From positions 62,001 to 126,000 of the forward strand of contig CAMXCT020006646.1 of NCBI GenBank assembly GCA_947184155.2: 64,000 nucleotides of DNA, read 5' to 3'. The translations under genes and the position numbers were made by a program. Numbering within the stretch: the first letter of the stretch is position 1; each line of letters begins with the position of its first letter. Shown here one piece after another: positions 1 through 10,984 of this stretch. The notes below the pieces were generated by a model, which worked only from the letters and a program-made list of their open reading frames with translations, was not told where the DNA came from and did no database searches. This DNA comes from Cladocopium goreaui (Eukaryota; Sar; Dinophyceae; Suessiales; Symbiodiniaceae).

Positions 1-252
1 ATGTCACTTCCAAATACCTCCAACACATTTCAGCTCACTTTTCCAAAGTCTCTGATGAAACATGAGCTTAACATGTTTAAATTAACACGTGAGAACTAAC
101 CCATTGATAGTAGTGATTCGCCAGTTTCCCACTAAGCCAATATTCGCGAAAAAATCACGAATTATAATATATAAGTTGATACTAACTTAAACATCTATCC
201 CAGCAATGAAAATGTTGCTATCTTCACGACTTTTACCCTTACCCATATGCGA
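1..252. other. No recognised feature
   Basis: AT-rich sequence with no exon-like GC-rich patch and no copy of the repeat families defined elsewhere in this window. Confidence 0.5.
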
Positions 253-445
253 ACCATGGTGCTGGAAGATTTATCAAGATTTACCCAACATAGATCACCC
301 AGTTTAGTAGGTAATTATACCATAGTTACTACCTGGTTGGTGGTTTGGAACGTGATTTTTATTTCTCTATTCAGTTGGGAATGTCATCATCCCAACTGAC
401 TTTCACTCCATCATTTTTCAGAGGGGTAGGTATACCATAGTTCCT
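253..445. repeat. 193-bp tandem duplication, copy 1 (family C + family B)
   Basis: A family C element (from ACCATGGTGCTGG) is followed at 333 by a family B element (CTGGTTGGTGGTTTGG). The same C+B pair recurs exactly 193 bp downstream. The right end of this B copy is missing: it stops after AGAGGGGTAGGTATACCATAG. Confidence 0.8.
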
Positions 446-640
446 ACCATGGTGCTGGAAGATTTATCAAGATTTACCCAACATAAATCACCAAGTTTTG
501 TATGTACATATACCATAGCTACTACCTGGTTGGTGGTTTGGAACATGTTTAATTTATTTCTCCATTCAGTTGGGAATGTCATCATCCCAACTGACTTTCA
601 CTCCATCATTTTTCAGAGGGGTAGGTCAACCACCAACCAG
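446..640. repeat. 193-bp tandem duplication, copy 2 (family C + complete family B)
   Basis: Second copy of the C+B pair. Family B spans 526-640 and is complete here, ending AACCACCAACCAG as the inverse of its left end. Confidence 0.8.
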
Positions 641-809
641 ATAATTTTGGGTTCAAGTTCCATTTATAGATGATTTTCCCAGCTATAAACCTCCATTTAT
701 CATCAAGGATTTTCCATGGCTATGTCGGCTATGTAGGTAAATATACCATAGTTACTACCATACATGGAGGATGTGGGTGCACCAATCTTAACTCCTTCGC
801 TTCGCCAAG

Positions 810-880
810 CGGTTGAGGTTGTGCTGGATGCGGTGGAACGACAGTTGAGTCCTGTGATCCAAAGCTCCACGGCCTCGCAG
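810..880 (+). CDS. Candidate exon, unknown protein
   Basis: A 71-nt GC-rich patch preceded by CGCCAAG and followed by a GTGGTT donor. Read in phase 2 it gives AVEVVLDAVERQLSPVIQS followed by STASQ, with mostly G/C third positions. The peptide is an amphipathic helix-like stretch. The open frame extends upstream to 764, so the left edge is uncertain. No family is recognised. It could belong to the same long + strand gene as the thioredoxin exons downstream, but nothing in the sequence proves the link. Confidence 0.4.
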
Positions 881-965
881 GTGGTTTTGGCACCTTGGAT
901 CACCTTGGATCACCTGGGTGCCGGTCGAAAGCTGGAAGAATATGTGGGATATACCCTCTGGTTAT

Positions 966-1114
966 GACTAACATAGCCATGGTATAGATGTCCCATTTAT
1001 AGATGGTTAACATGGTAATATTAGTGGGAAATCTATGGAAATATCATTTATCCACTAGAAATGGAGGTTTTATATTGGTTTATATGGGAAAATCATGGGA
1101 ATATTAGTGGGATA
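966..1114. repeat. Module upstream of family A (copy 1)
   Basis: About 150 bp, ending ATGGGAATATTAGTGGGATA directly before a family A copy. It recurs at 13009-13166 and in part at 22378-22462 and 55562-55624, each time directly abutting the left end of family A. Confidence 0.75.
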
Positions 1115-1233
1115 TACCCTCTGGTTATGACTAACAGTTCGCCATGGTATAGATGACCCATAGAAATAGATGGTTTACCGTTCTTAAAAATGGTGGATCT
1201 TTCCATGGCTATAATAGTCATAACCAGATGGTA
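1115..1233. repeat. Family A element
   Basis: Begins TACCCTCTGGTTATGACTAA and ends TAACCAGATGGTA. The arms pair as an imperfect palindrome. No coding capacity. Confidence 0.8.
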
Positions 1234-2044
1234 TAACTAGCATAATTGGCAAACACGGATTTGTTTTGCTCTTTTTTGGGGGTCAACCGGGAATTGCTGG
1301 TTGATCACCGGTTTATCACTATATGAATAGATTACGAATTTACTGATTATTACTATAAATCACCTGCAGTTTTTTCTCTTGACTGAATCCATTGAAGCTC
1401 CATTTTTTAAAATTTTTGGTGTGGTAATGCCATTTTCTTTGTTGCTCTTAAAGGCAGCCTACCAACTGGGATATGTCTACTTCGAGCAGAGGTACAGGTC
1501 GAGGCCTCAGTTTTTCCTTTTTTGCAAACCAGGAGTCATGGCAATCCCCCAAGGGATACTGGTAAAAACAAGTGGTATCCTATAAGAATAATCTACAATG
1601 TAGTGATTAAACTCGCTTTCATACCCTTTGGGGGTTGCAACTCGTTATGATCTATTGAGAAAATTTGACTCAGTGATGACAGGACTGATACTGTACCACT
1701 GTACCAACATCTTCGGAGAGCATGTGGTGCTGGTATGTTTTCCAGTTCTTTACATTCAGCAGTTGGTTGGCATGTGCTTTTTTACAGTTGCAGCAGGATG
1801 CGGAAACAAAGTACAGTGTTTGTAGCATCAACCAAGTGGCCTGAAAGGCACATGTACAGAGTTAATGGATGCACAGGGTCAAGTTGAGTTGTCATGTGTT
1901 TTTTCCTGCAACCTATAGTCTCAATCAATAGTCACCAGTGCTTGTGGCTAGTCACCGAAACCAACGGGTGCTCCAATGAACATGGAACGCCCGCCATTCA
2001 TCGTTTGCCGAAAGGATGGGTTTACCACGTCCATAGAAATCATA
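1234..2044. other. Unassigned stretch
   Basis: About 800 bp with no repeat family copy. Short open frames lie at 1379-1585 and 1628-1825 on the + strand, but their codon use is AT-rich and they lack the G/C third-position bias of the better exons. I assign nothing here. Confidence 0.5.
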
Positions 2045-2163
2045 TACCCTCTGGTTATGACTAACAGTTCGCCATGGTATAGATGACCCTAATCGAAATA
2101 GATGGTTTACCTATTAAAAAGGGTGATTTTCCATGGCGAACTGTTAGTCATAACCAGAGGGTA
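2045..2163. repeat. Family A element
   Basis: TACCCTCTGGTTATGACTAA at the left end and TAACCAGAGGGTA at the right, with palindromic arms. Closely related to the copies at 1115 and 13167. Confidence 0.8.
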
Positions 2164-2511
2164 AATCACATTGAAATCCCAGAAAATCCCAGCAATTCCC
2201 ATGAGAATCCTGAGGACTTCACCATTGGAGATTTTCGTGGACTGTGCCTGGACAAGATGAGGATTGCCATAGAATTTCCATGGGATTTCTGGATGATTTA
2301 TGGGGATTTATAGTTGGTTTAAGGGATTTCCATAGGATTTTTTTATGGCTGAATTATGATATAGCTAAGTTGGTTTAGTTCACTAGCTGAATGCTAGGGT
2401 TTTTACTGCGTATCAACTGTATCGAACTAGTTATATGACGGGGCGCTCTGTCCAATTTTTTGAGATCGAAAAGTCGGGAAACCTGGAAATATGAAAGAAG
2501 TATCATCGAAT

Positions 2512-2621
2512 TACCCTCTGGTAATGACTAACATAGCTATTGAAAATGACCATTAATAGTGGATCTTCCCATTAAAAATGATTATTTTCCATATATAGTT
2601 ATGTTAAATTACCAGAGGGTA
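2512..2621. repeat. Family A element
   Basis: TACCCTCTGGTAATGACTAA to AAATTACCAGAGGGTA, both ends intact. Confidence 0.85.
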
Positions 2622-3017
2622 ACATCATGGTGGCACAATTGTCGACATTTTTATAGGGTTGCTTTTTACAATGGAAATCTTAGGACATCGGATAAAAATA
2701 GGTTTGCCCGTTTTTTAACGTTTGGCACTATCTTAAAACATACAAACACATTTGACCCGAACTTTCCTACTAGAATACTGGCTAACTTCACCTTTTCTGC
2801 ATTTTTATGCGGGTGCTATAGGCAAGAGTTGTGCGTAATTTAAGTATAAAGTATCACTCCAGTCTTAAAGTGCTTGTGACCCCAGTTGGATGTTGAATTT
2901 TTCAAAACCCACCGATTCTTTGTTCTTGAAAAAAACAGTTGGTTTATTCATTCTCCTCGTTTTTGTCGCCAAACAAACCCAATTTTTTACTGGTCTAAAT
3001 CCCATTGCGTTGTATCA

Positions 3018-3175
3018 TTGTCGTCGTCGTCATCATCATCATCGTCATCGTCATCGTCATCGTCGTCATCGTTTTTATCAACATCATCATCATCATCCTC
3101 CTCCTCCCCTCCTCCTCGTCGTCGTCGTTGTCGTCGTCGTCGTCAGCGTCGTCAGCGTCAGTGTCATCGTCATCA
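3018..3175. repeat. TCG/TCA/TCC trinucleotide repeat
   Basis: Degenerate trinucleotide array (TCGTCGTCATCATCATC and similar). It opens several low-complexity Ser, His or Asp frames on both strands, which is expected of such an array and is not evidence of a gene. Confidence 0.9.
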
Positions 3176-3403
3176 CCATCTTTCAAATAATGTTTCGAAA
3201 ACCTGAGCTGAGGCGATATTGGGTCTGCGTTATCTCAAAATCCTAGGTAACTTTTCCCGGTTGCTTTCAAGCTGTTCTGTCATTATCAACCCTAGAGTCC
3301 AGAAATGTCCTCAAATATGGATGATTTGCCCATTGAAACAATCCATTATAATATGGATATACAGGGATGATGATCCCAACTGACATGATTTTGATTATAT
3401 ATA

Positions 3404-3503
3404 CTGGTTGGTGGTTTGGAAAGATGTTTTATTTTCCATATATGGGGAACAATCATCCCAAGTGACTTTCATATTTTTCAGAGGGGTTGAAACCACCAAC
3501 CAG
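3404..3503. repeat. Family B element
   Basis: CTGGTTGGTGGTTTGGAA at the left and AACCACCAACCAG at the right, with the shared core ATTTTTCAGAGGGGTTG. Confidence 0.85.
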
Positions 3504-3585
3504 ATTATTATTCACCATCATTAACCATATATTAACCATTATTAACCATATATTAACCATTGAAATCCCATTAAAATCCCATATG
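3504..3585. repeat. ATTAACCAT short tandem repeat abutting family B
   Basis: Repeats of ATTAACCATATATTAACC begin a few bases after the right end of the family B copy. Equivalent arrays flank B copies at 5564, 28719, 32587 and 43257. Confidence 0.7.
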
Positions 3586-3622
3586 TTACCCATATATTCA
3601 CCGGCTGTGGCACCGACATCAG

Positions 3623-3680
3623 TGAGTTTCTGGTGAGGTGGAATCGTCAGCCAAGAGGAGATGCAGAACCCCCAGGCGGG
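3623..3680 (+). CDS. Candidate exon, unknown protein
   Basis: A 58-nt patch between an ACATCAG acceptor and a GTAAAA donor. In phase it reads EFLVRWNRQPRGDAEPPGG. The frame continues open upstream through TGCGTDIS, so an earlier start is possible. No family is recognised. Confidence 0.4.
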
Positions 3681-3767
3681 GTAAAAAAAATGACGACCGG
3701 TCACTTAGACGACCGACTTAGACGAAAGAAACCATACCCGGCCTGGTAAACATACAAAAAACGATGG

Positions 3768-3969
3768 AAAATCACCATTTTTAATAGGAAAATCACCATT
3801 GTTAATAGGAAAATCACCATTGTTAATGGGAAAATCACCATGCTACTAATGGGAAATCACCATGCTATTAATGGGAAACTAACATAACTATGGAAAATCA
3901 CCATGTTTATTGGGTAAACTCACTATAAATGGCAATTTTCAATAGCTATTTTGACATAACCAGAGGGTA
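3768..3969. repeat. Minisatellite made from the inside of family A, plus a family A remnant
   Basis: Five to six tandem units of about 20 bp (GGAAAATCACCATTGTTAAT) occupy 3768-3870. They match the internal segment of family A (TGGAAAATCACCATTTTTAA). A family A copy lacking its left end follows and closes with AACCAGAGGGTA. Confidence 0.75.
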
Positions 3970-3975
3970 AAGATA

Positions 3976-4091
3976 ATGTCAACCTTGGATTAATAAACCC
4001 CAAACGGATCCAAACGGCTGTTTAATTGATTTTAATTGGGGGGGTACCATTTAAGTATTGGATTATGACTATTGGAGGGGTGGTTGACGTT
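3976..4091. repeat. Family E element
   Basis: ATGTCAACCTTGGATTAATA at the left, GGTTGACGT at the right. Its core GGGGGGTACCATTTAAGTAT is the reverse complement of the core of the copy at 21931. Confidence 0.75.
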
Positions 4092-4140
4092 ACTAATCAT
4101 TACTAAACGTATGGGAAACCATACTATGATACTATCATAG

Positions 4141-4232
4141 AATTGGATGATGGGAAAATTTACAGGAAACCCTATATTTGATGGTAAAAACAATGGTTTC
4201 CGGTTAAGATTTTCCCTTCAACCAATCCATTG
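4141..4232. repeat. Family G element
   Basis: AATTGGATGATGGGAAAATT to TTCAACCAATCCAT, with GTTTCC/GGAAAC arms inside. Near-identical to 24059-24153; related copies are at 55190 and 62682. Confidence 0.65.
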
Positions 4233-4681
4233 ATGCTAAGCTATACTAAGCATGTTCTCTCGGCTGTTCTTTTTGGCTTCTTCCGGTTCTGAAAGCTGCG
4301 TTGCGCTTTGCTTCCGGTTGAGTTTTCACCGGTTTTTCGGGCCCAGGGCCCAGGGCCAATGGAACTATGGGGTATGTTGACGTATTTATTATGGCTCCAT
4401 ATGGAGACTGAATGGGTGAAAAAATGTTGTATATCAACAGAAAGGTGAGACTGAGGCGGACCTAGTCTGACGATGGAGAGAGGGAGAGAGAGAGAGCGAG
4501 AGAACAAACAAGTGAATGTGCAACAAATCGTGTGGCAGAACCAGCAATATTGCGGAGATGTGATGATATGTGCATGTTTTTGCAAGATAAGCGAGATGGC
4601 ATGTATCAAGTACAACAGGTACTAATACTCCGGAAAAGTTTGGGTAAGTGCATGGTGATGTTTATAGAAAAGGGCGTACAG

Positions 4682-4755
4682 AGGAGGTGAGGACGCTCAC
4701 CCAGAAGGCTAATCGTCCATGGCTATCGTCACGGGACCACGATATCAGCCGGCAG
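4682..4755 (+). CDS. Candidate exon, unknown protein
   Basis: A 74-nt patch between a GCGTACAG acceptor and a GTAATG donor. It starts in phase 2 and reads EEVRTLTQKANRPWLSS then RDHDISRQ, with almost all third positions G or C. The splice sites are canonical and codon bias is strong, so a real exon is likely. The peptide is hydrophilic and no family is recognised. Confidence 0.55.
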
Positions 4756-4867
4756 GTAATGTTCAGATGTGCTTGGCGTATGCAACAAACTCCAATGACT
4801 CTACATTCAGGGCTGTGAAAAACCCAGACATGCATAGAAACTCCATATTTGGGCTGTATATTGGATA

Positions 4868-4950
4868 ATTAGATAGATAGATAGATAGATAGACAGATAG
4901 ATAGATAGATAGATAGATCGATAGATCGATCGATAGCTAGATAGATAGAT
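4868..4950. repeat. (GATA)n microsatellite
   Basis: About 20 units of GATA with a few GATC variants. Confidence 0.95.
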
Positions 4951-5522
4951 TCATGATATTTGGATATATTTGGCAGGTACTTTGACACTGTAACGGAAAA
5001 CGGCCGTCGATTTTCCCTCTGGCAGGTGCAGTTTATTCTCATTGCCATGGTCGATGCTCAGCACCTCGATTTATCGAGTTTGGGGGTGATCGTGGGTGAT
5101 CTGCCATAAAACTACTGGGAAAATACTAATATCTATAGATTCTTTGGAAATCTTTGGCAGATGTTGGACAAATCTTGGGTGCTTATGTTGGTAAATTCCA
5201 GGTTATCTCGCACGCATAGGAGATCTTAAGGTGACGGTTTATGAGTTGCAAATAGTTGCAAACCCTGTGATTTTTTCGCGGTTTTTGGATAGTATCACTG
5301 ACATGTACATAGGATGACCCTGACTAGATATTCTGTGTTCTCCCAGTGAGGCGATTTTGTGGGTATAGGTCGCCCCCCAAAAGATCATCCTTGGCAAAAA
5401 TGGTCGTTGGGAGCTATAGCTATGGATATCCCATGGTATTCGGTCCTCCTGATCAAGAATTGGGAACCGTTGGGAGCTTTTTGCATACATCGATTTGGGT
5501 TAATACCTGGGTGATGAAACCA

Positions 5523-5563
5523 TGGTTAATGATGGTTAATAATGGTCAATAGTGGTTAATTAT
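5523..5563. repeat. GGTTAATGAT array left of family B
   Basis: Four degenerate units of GGTTAATGAT/GGTTAATAAT run directly into the B element at 5564. Confidence 0.65.
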
Positions 5564-5657
5564 CTGCTTGGTGCTTTGGATTTTTTATTTTCCCCAGCAG
5601 TTGGTCATAATCATCCCAACTGACTCATTTTTCAGAGGGGTTGAAACCACCAACCAG
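5564..5657. repeat. Family B element
   Basis: Left end slightly diverged (CTGCTTGGTGCTTTGGA). Right end TTGAAACCACCAACCAG intact. Confidence 0.8.
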
Positions 5658-6009
5658 AAAAACAACTTAACACCATGTCACAATGATGGTCAAGAGGAAT
5701 CACAGCAAAATCACGTGATATATTTGGTCTGTAAAAATTGAACATTGCCATGTCAGTTTGAAACATTCCTCCATACAATTGAGGTCGGATTGTTCCGGGA
5801 TTCATCTGCCATCATTCCAGAATTGGTTTCAGGGAAAACCTGCCGAACCCCCCCCACATATTTGGAAGATTTTGGAAGTAAAGAACTTGCTGCTTTCCTG
5901 TTAGGACTCTTTAGGGAAAATCCTGATTTCTGCATTGAAATAGAGTAGGAATAGTATAGATGAGTATGCTTCGTATCCCCATCATAATCATAGTATATCA
6001 TCCCATATC

Positions 6010-6215
6010 CTCCATGTATAGTATATTTACCTACAAAACTGGGTGATTTTGTTCGGGCAAATGTTGGTAAATATTCCAGCACCATGGTTCGCATATGGAT
6101 TATGATGAAGGTCAGCAGAGGATGGGCCCCCCCAGTTATAAGTTGGTTTATAACCCCATCTAAATATAGCTAATCAGTATCATACACTATTGTTATTGTA
6201 GTTTTGTGCACCAAC
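6010..6215. repeat. Duplicated block, copy 1 (family C + family D)
   Basis: A family C copy (6010-6087) is followed by ATGATGAAGGTCAGCAGAGG and a family D element (CAGTTATAAGTTGGTTTATA to CACCAACTTAGCT). The same order recurs at 11761-11980. Confidence 0.8.
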
Positions 6216-6363
6216 TTAGCTAAATCATAGAAAATATCATCCCTAATATGCTCCATGTATTACTATATATTTAATATATTTACCCATCATAATCATAGGA
6301 GATTTTTACCCATATTTACCCATAGTCTCCTTAAGCTGTCCCCATGGGTTTTTCATTTTCGAG

Positions 6364-6423
6364 CAAGCCTTGACGCTGAGTCTCAACGGCTGCGATCCAA
6401 ATCCACGGGCGTTGATCCAAGCA
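6364..6423 (+). CDS. Candidate exon, unknown protein
   Basis: A 60-nt patch between a TTTTCGAG acceptor and a GTGAGG donor. It holds exactly 20 codons reading QALTLSLNGCDPNPRALIQA, with good G/C third-position bias. No family is recognised. Confidence 0.5.
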
Positions 6424-6499
6424 GTGAGGACGGATGGATGGATGGAGCTAAGGAGCTAAGGAGCTAGGGATAGCTAGGGCTTTTCATGATGTTTCCTAT

Positions 6500-6638
6500 C
6501 TGGTTATTATGGTTGGTGGTTTGGAAGTTTGGAACAATTTTTTTTTGTTTCCCAGAAAAATTGGGAATAATCGAAAGTCATCATCCCAACTGACTAAGAA
6601 CTCATATTTTTCAGAGGGGTAGGTCAACCACCAATTAG
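6500..6638. repeat. Family B element, elongated
   Basis: GGTTGGTGGTTTGGAAG at the left, preceded by a partial extra CTGGTTATTAT. The right end is AGGTCAACCACCAATTAG. Confidence 0.75.
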
Positions 6639-6639
6639 C

Positions 6640-8163
6640 CTATATTTCCGGAAATTTCCATGGTAAGCCCAGATCGCCAAGGAACTACTTATAGAGTTTC
6701 CCAACCATCTGATCGTGAATCAAATGACATGGGAGTAAGCCATGGGTTATTAATGGTAATAGCGGCAACAAACCAAGGGTTATGATGGCTGCTATAATGG
6801 TTACGAGAATTGCGGGGAGTTTTCCGGACCCATATATGGTCGAAAATTGACAGGAAATCCCTGATGGATTCCCCCGCGGCCACCCACTCTATAGGAAGTC
6901 ATTAGTAACCTACAAGAAATCCATACTGTCATACTATGCGCCATTGCACATATCTGAGGATCCATTGGATCCCTGATGATCAGGATTTGCAGGGGATCAT
7001 CCCAATCATGACTAAACATCATGTTTATTTTGATTATACGCGTGCGATGGCTGGATAATTTATATATATATATTATATATATTACATATTTATATGTATG
7101 AATCATATATATATATATACATATTCATATCCATACATAGCAACAGTAAGTGGCCAATGAATCAAATATACGTAAAACATCATTCGATTCATTAGATGCA
7201 TCCCATGGATGGAAAATGGGTTGTTTATTCCACATGCAACTGTTAGCTACCACTGGGTAGTTGTTTTGTTTTTTTGGGCCAAGATTTGCCACGAATCATT
7301 GCCATCACAGCTGGGAACATATGTTCATCGGGATCCAACCCAAATGTGACCCCGGCAACAAAGGATTGAATCAGGGCTTATGAACCCCACCAAGCACTAC
7401 TAACAAGGTCTTATGAAGCATAGCCCAACCTAACCCGGACCAGTTGCGAGTTAGGGAAGAAACATGCGAATACCTGGTGTTGTAGTGTGTATAATGTGCA
7501 TCTCATTGCACGCAATGGTAGAGGAGGTTTGGATACCTGACCCGGCTGAGACACAACTGAGAAACAAGGACCATGAGAAGGGTAAAGGTGTAAGCAAGAC
7601 AAAATCTAAATACACATGACTGTGGAGAGACATGATTGGAACATATTGGAAAAACACCTGGTGCGTAAGATCGAAACTTTGATTGTTTTAGTGACTTCAA
7701 CACACTTGCACCTGGTTTTGGCCTTGGGTTTTCACAAAGTTGTCACCATGTGTTCATTGGATTGTGGACCTGAGTCAGGGGCAATTATTTTTTTCCTAGA
7801 TGAATTGTTTTTTTTCGACATCATTTCCCTGAAAAAAACCTAAGTAGCATTGATTTTTTGCCGAAAGACGGTGCATTTTTGGACCCAAGGCTAGGCTTGG
7901 TGGAGCCCTAACAGCCACTTTTCCGGTTCTTGATGATTCAAATAGCCATGTTGCGTTACTTAAAGGCTGATCAATCGCAACTGTTTTGGTTGAATATATA
8001 AGATTATATAAGTTTGTATTCCCTTAAATGTGTTTTCACACCCAAGGCCAAACACTTCCCCAATCTGAAAAATCTTGTTCCCTACTTAGTGCACTTAGTA
8101 TTAGAAGCAAGGATGCCTGATGGGGTGCATTACTGATGAATCCCGGTAGGTTGATCCTCATAC
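6640..8163. other. Long stretch without a supported gene
   Basis: About 1.5 kb with no clear exon and no family copy. A TA-rich tract lies near 7060-7120. Overlapping open frames occur on the minus strand at 7411-7703 and on the plus strand at 7616-7843, but none shows the codon bias of the better exons. Confidence 0.4.
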
Positions 8164-8277
8164 TACCCTCTGGTAATGACCAACAGTTTGCTATTGAAAA
8201 TTGCCATTTAGTTCGTGGATTTACCCATTGATAGCATGGTGATTTTCCATAGTTATGTAAACGTTTACCAGAGGGTA
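8164..8277. repeat. Family A element
   Basis: TACCCTCTGGTAATGACC to TTTACCAGAGGGTA. Confidence 0.85.
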
Positions 8278-8442
8278 ACTGGGATGCACAGCCAAGTATG
8301 GATTGGGTTTCCTTCTGCGATTAGGTCTATACGTTACTGATAGTGAGAATAATGATCAACAATGACTAGTGAAGATGATACTTGTATATGGAATATAGTT
8401 GTGCCAAGGCATGTTCATGTTTTTTGTGCCACCTTTCCGCAG

Positions 8443-8518
8443 CGTTTTGGGCTTAGCACTCTCTGGGCTTAGTACTGTTTGGGACGACGGATCGGGCCCC
8501 GATCGCGGGCTGCACCAA
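8443..8518 (+). CDS. Candidate exon, unknown protein
   Basis: A 76-nt patch between a TTTCCGCAG acceptor and a GTGACC donor. The only open frame gives VLGLALSGLSTVWDDGSG then PDRGLHQ. Splice sites are canonical. No family is recognised. Confidence 0.4.
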
Positions 8519-8767
8519 GTGACCTTTTCACTTTGGCAGCTAACGCATCAAAGCAGGTGGGGTAATCAACTCCTGGGATTTTGGGGCTACCATGGCTACC
8601 ATCTTCCCTGTTCTCAGACCATGTTTAGTTGGGCAAGTTGACCTGGGATCGCAGGGTGGATGCCTTTCGACGTTTTTGAGGTTTTTGCATCCGAAGACAT
8701 TGAAGATCATTCAAGATTTTAAGTTGATTAGTATTGAACATTGAACATTGAACAACATTGAACAGAG

Positions 8768-8871
8768 TACCCTCTGGTAAACTAACATAACTATGGAAAA
8801 TCACCATTTTTAATGGGAAAATCCATTATAAATGGCCATTTTCAATAGCTATGTTAAATTACCAGAGGGTA
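8768..8871. repeat. Family A element, canonical copy
   Basis: TACCCTCTGGTAAACTAACA to AAATTACCAGAGGGTA. The arms ATAGCTATGTTA/TAACATAACTAT pair almost completely. Confidence 0.9.
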
Positions 8872-9041
8872 TTGATGTCAAATGTAGGAAGAACTAGGCT
8901 GAACCATCCGTATATTTTGCCGGAACTGCTTCGAGTGGGGAAATCTACAGGAAGCCATAGAACGAGCTGCACAAAAAACTAGTGGGGGTCGCAACAGCCA
9001 TGGGCTAAACCTGGCTGAACTTTGAAAAGCTTATCAATGGT

Positions 9042-9145
9042 TACCCTCTGGTAAACCAACATAGCTATTGAAAATGGCTATTTGTAGTGGATTTACCCAT
9101 TGAAAATGATGATTTTCCATAGTTATGTTAGTTTACCAGAGGGTA
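9042..9145. repeat. Family A element with flanking direct repeat
   Basis: TACCCTCTGGTAAACC to GTTTACCAGAGGGTA. The bases ATCAATGGT occur immediately left and right of the element and may be a target-site duplication of about 9 bp. Confidence 0.9.
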
Positions 9146-9451
9146 TCAATGGTTATCATAGTATACTATGGGTATACTATGGGTATTTGGACAATCTATC
9201 CAAATATTGGTTTGTCTGAAAATAGGGTGCCCCTAAATCATAGATGCATTGGTTGATCCGGTTAATCATGAAAATTATCTCTATTTGAGTTGCAAGTTGC
9301 AACTTTCAAGAATTTCAGATATCTAAAAAGGGCATACCTTAGCTAAGGCATACCCCATTTTCAGACCAAACCCACATATATGCGAGCAAAGTGTGTATAG
9401 TACATACGTGATACATGCAACACGAACACCCACCGCACTGTCAACTGGCAG

Positions 9452-9527
9452 GCACGTGCCACCAATTTTGGTGGACCAGTTCCCCTTGCTCCAGGGTGCC
9501 AAGTTCGCGAAAATGGCTTGCGTCAAC
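9452..9527 (+). CDS. Candidate exon, possible thioredoxin-like segment
   Basis: A 76-nt patch between a CTGGCAG acceptor and a GTACCA donor. It reads HVPPILVDQFPLLQ then GAKFAKMACVN with strong codon bias. The segment KFAKMACVN resembles strand beta-3 of protein disulfide isomerase thioredoxin domains, where the pattern is K-F-A-x-V-x-C-x-N. Taken with the exon at 10952, which reads DANCKDRYHLG, it could be a diverged thioredoxin domain upstream of the two clear ones. The direct junction between these two exons is not in phase with the obvious splice sites, so a further small exon may lie between them. Confidence 0.5.
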
Positions 9528-9962
9528 GTACCAGGGGCTTTATTCGGGTCGGATGTTCCGGAATGCCTGAGTGTGAATGCATTGACAGTGACACCTCGAC
9601 TTATCCACTACATTATTCCATGTCCTATCCTATCCATGGTGATATGATTGTATTGGTTGTTTATATATCCATGTGTTTTCATTGTTATGATTATTGTTTT
9701 TTATTTCATTTGCATCTGCGTCCCATACAAATATATGCATGTGAGCCACAACAAAAACTCTGGCAATATACTAAACATGTAGGTGACGGACATCGATTTC
9801 TGGACATTGTAAAAACAAGAGGTAAGCGATGGGACCTTTCCAAATGGCGATGCCCCCTGGAAATGTGTCATAGCTGTGCACGTACGTAATTATCCTTTAA
9901 GTTTTCTTCCGGCTTAGGCTTAAAGCCCTTTAAGCGATACCCCCGAAGTTTGCCATACCTCA

Positions 9963-10060
9963 TCTGTTTGGTGGTTTGGAACATTTTTTATTTTATATTG
10001 GGAATAATCATCCCAACTGACTTTCATATTTTTCAGAGGGGTAGGTATACCACCAACCAG
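9963..10060. repeat. Family B element
   Basis: CTGTTTGGTGGTTTGGAACA to TATACCACCAACCAG. Confidence 0.85.
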
Positions 10061-10167
10061 TCATATGTTTCGTGTAAACGTGTGGTTTTTCAGCGATGGG
10101 ACCTTCCATTTTTTTCTGGATGTGCTTCCCGTGAACCTGGAGTTTCCATGGGTTTCCGAGATTGCTC

Positions 10168-10274
10168 GGGGGTTTCCTGAAATGGAGATATCCCAAGCTC
10201 GCTGGATGGTTTATTTCATGGAAAATCCTATTCAAATGGATGATTTGGGGGTACCCCCATTTCAGGAAACCCCC
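10168..10274. repeat. Family F element with perfect 18-bp inverted ends
   Basis: GGGGGTTTCCTGAAATGG at 10168-10185 is the exact reverse complement of 10257-10274. This is the best preserved member of family F. Confidence 0.85.
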
Positions 10275-10401
10275 ATATATGACCACATGTCACATACACC
10301 CGTTTACAAACGTGCGACCCCTCATGCTTTATCGAAGAGTGTGGCTTCTGACTTGATACAGGAATTGGTTGCGCTGCATTGGCTGGTGATTCCCTTGTGA
10401 T

Positions 10402-10402
10402 G

Positions 10403-10434
<32 letters not shown>

Positions 10435-10440
10435 CCGATG
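10402..10440. repeat. (GAT)n microsatellite
   Basis: About a dozen GAT/GCC units. Confidence 0.9.
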
Positions 10441-10951
10441 CCAACGACAAGGACGATGGTATAGTACATGTGATCTCTATATATTATATATGTGATATGT
10501 ATGTGTGTGTCCAAATTTATCATATGTTGGAGTATATATGGATGATGGGTAAAGATCCATTAACAATGCTGCTGACACTGTAATGGATCCAATGTTCGCA
10601 AACCAAGCCTTACCACCATGAAACTGGTGGACGTGCCCTCCGGTACATCAACGTAGATATGGATAATTGGGAATTTCCACATGACGATATTTCAATGGTA
10701 CAGGGGAAATTTCAAAGCATCCCCAGTTGTCCACACATATTATATGTAATATATGATAATATATGTATACATGTTGTATATTAATGTGCATTAAAACACA
10801 GGGGTGTTCCTGTTATGATCATTCACCTAGTGCCGGTCAATTTTTTCGATCAGGTCCAGTGGTAGACATACGTCACATTTCAATCATCGCCAGCGCCAGG
10901 CCAAGCCTTAGCGCCCATCTCTAGGTTGATGGCCCGGGTGTGGGGCAATAG

Positions 10952-10984
10952 CGACGCCAACTGCAAGGACCGCTACCACCTGGG
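10952..10984 (+). CDS. Candidate micro-exon, thioredoxin-like (CKDRYHL)
   Basis: About 33 nt reading DANCKDRYHLG. This matches the part of protein disulfide isomerase domains just before the cis-proline (C-x-x-Y-x-V/L-x-G-Y-P-T). The acceptor may be the AG at 10950-10951. The right edge GG|GATTGG would be a GA donor, and it joins in phase to the exon at 11164. Open sequence continues upstream (WGNS), so the left edge is uncertain. Confidence 0.5.

Noticed and set aside
2886-3246. Ser-, His- and Asp-rich frames on both strands
   Set aside because: Direct translation of a TCG/TCA trinucleotide repeat; several frames are open at once.
8768-8871. Family A elements as introners (elements whose ends create splice sites)
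   Set aside because: Where exon edges are known from the thioredoxin domains, element ends lie 20-60 bp or more away and do not coincide with donors or acceptors.
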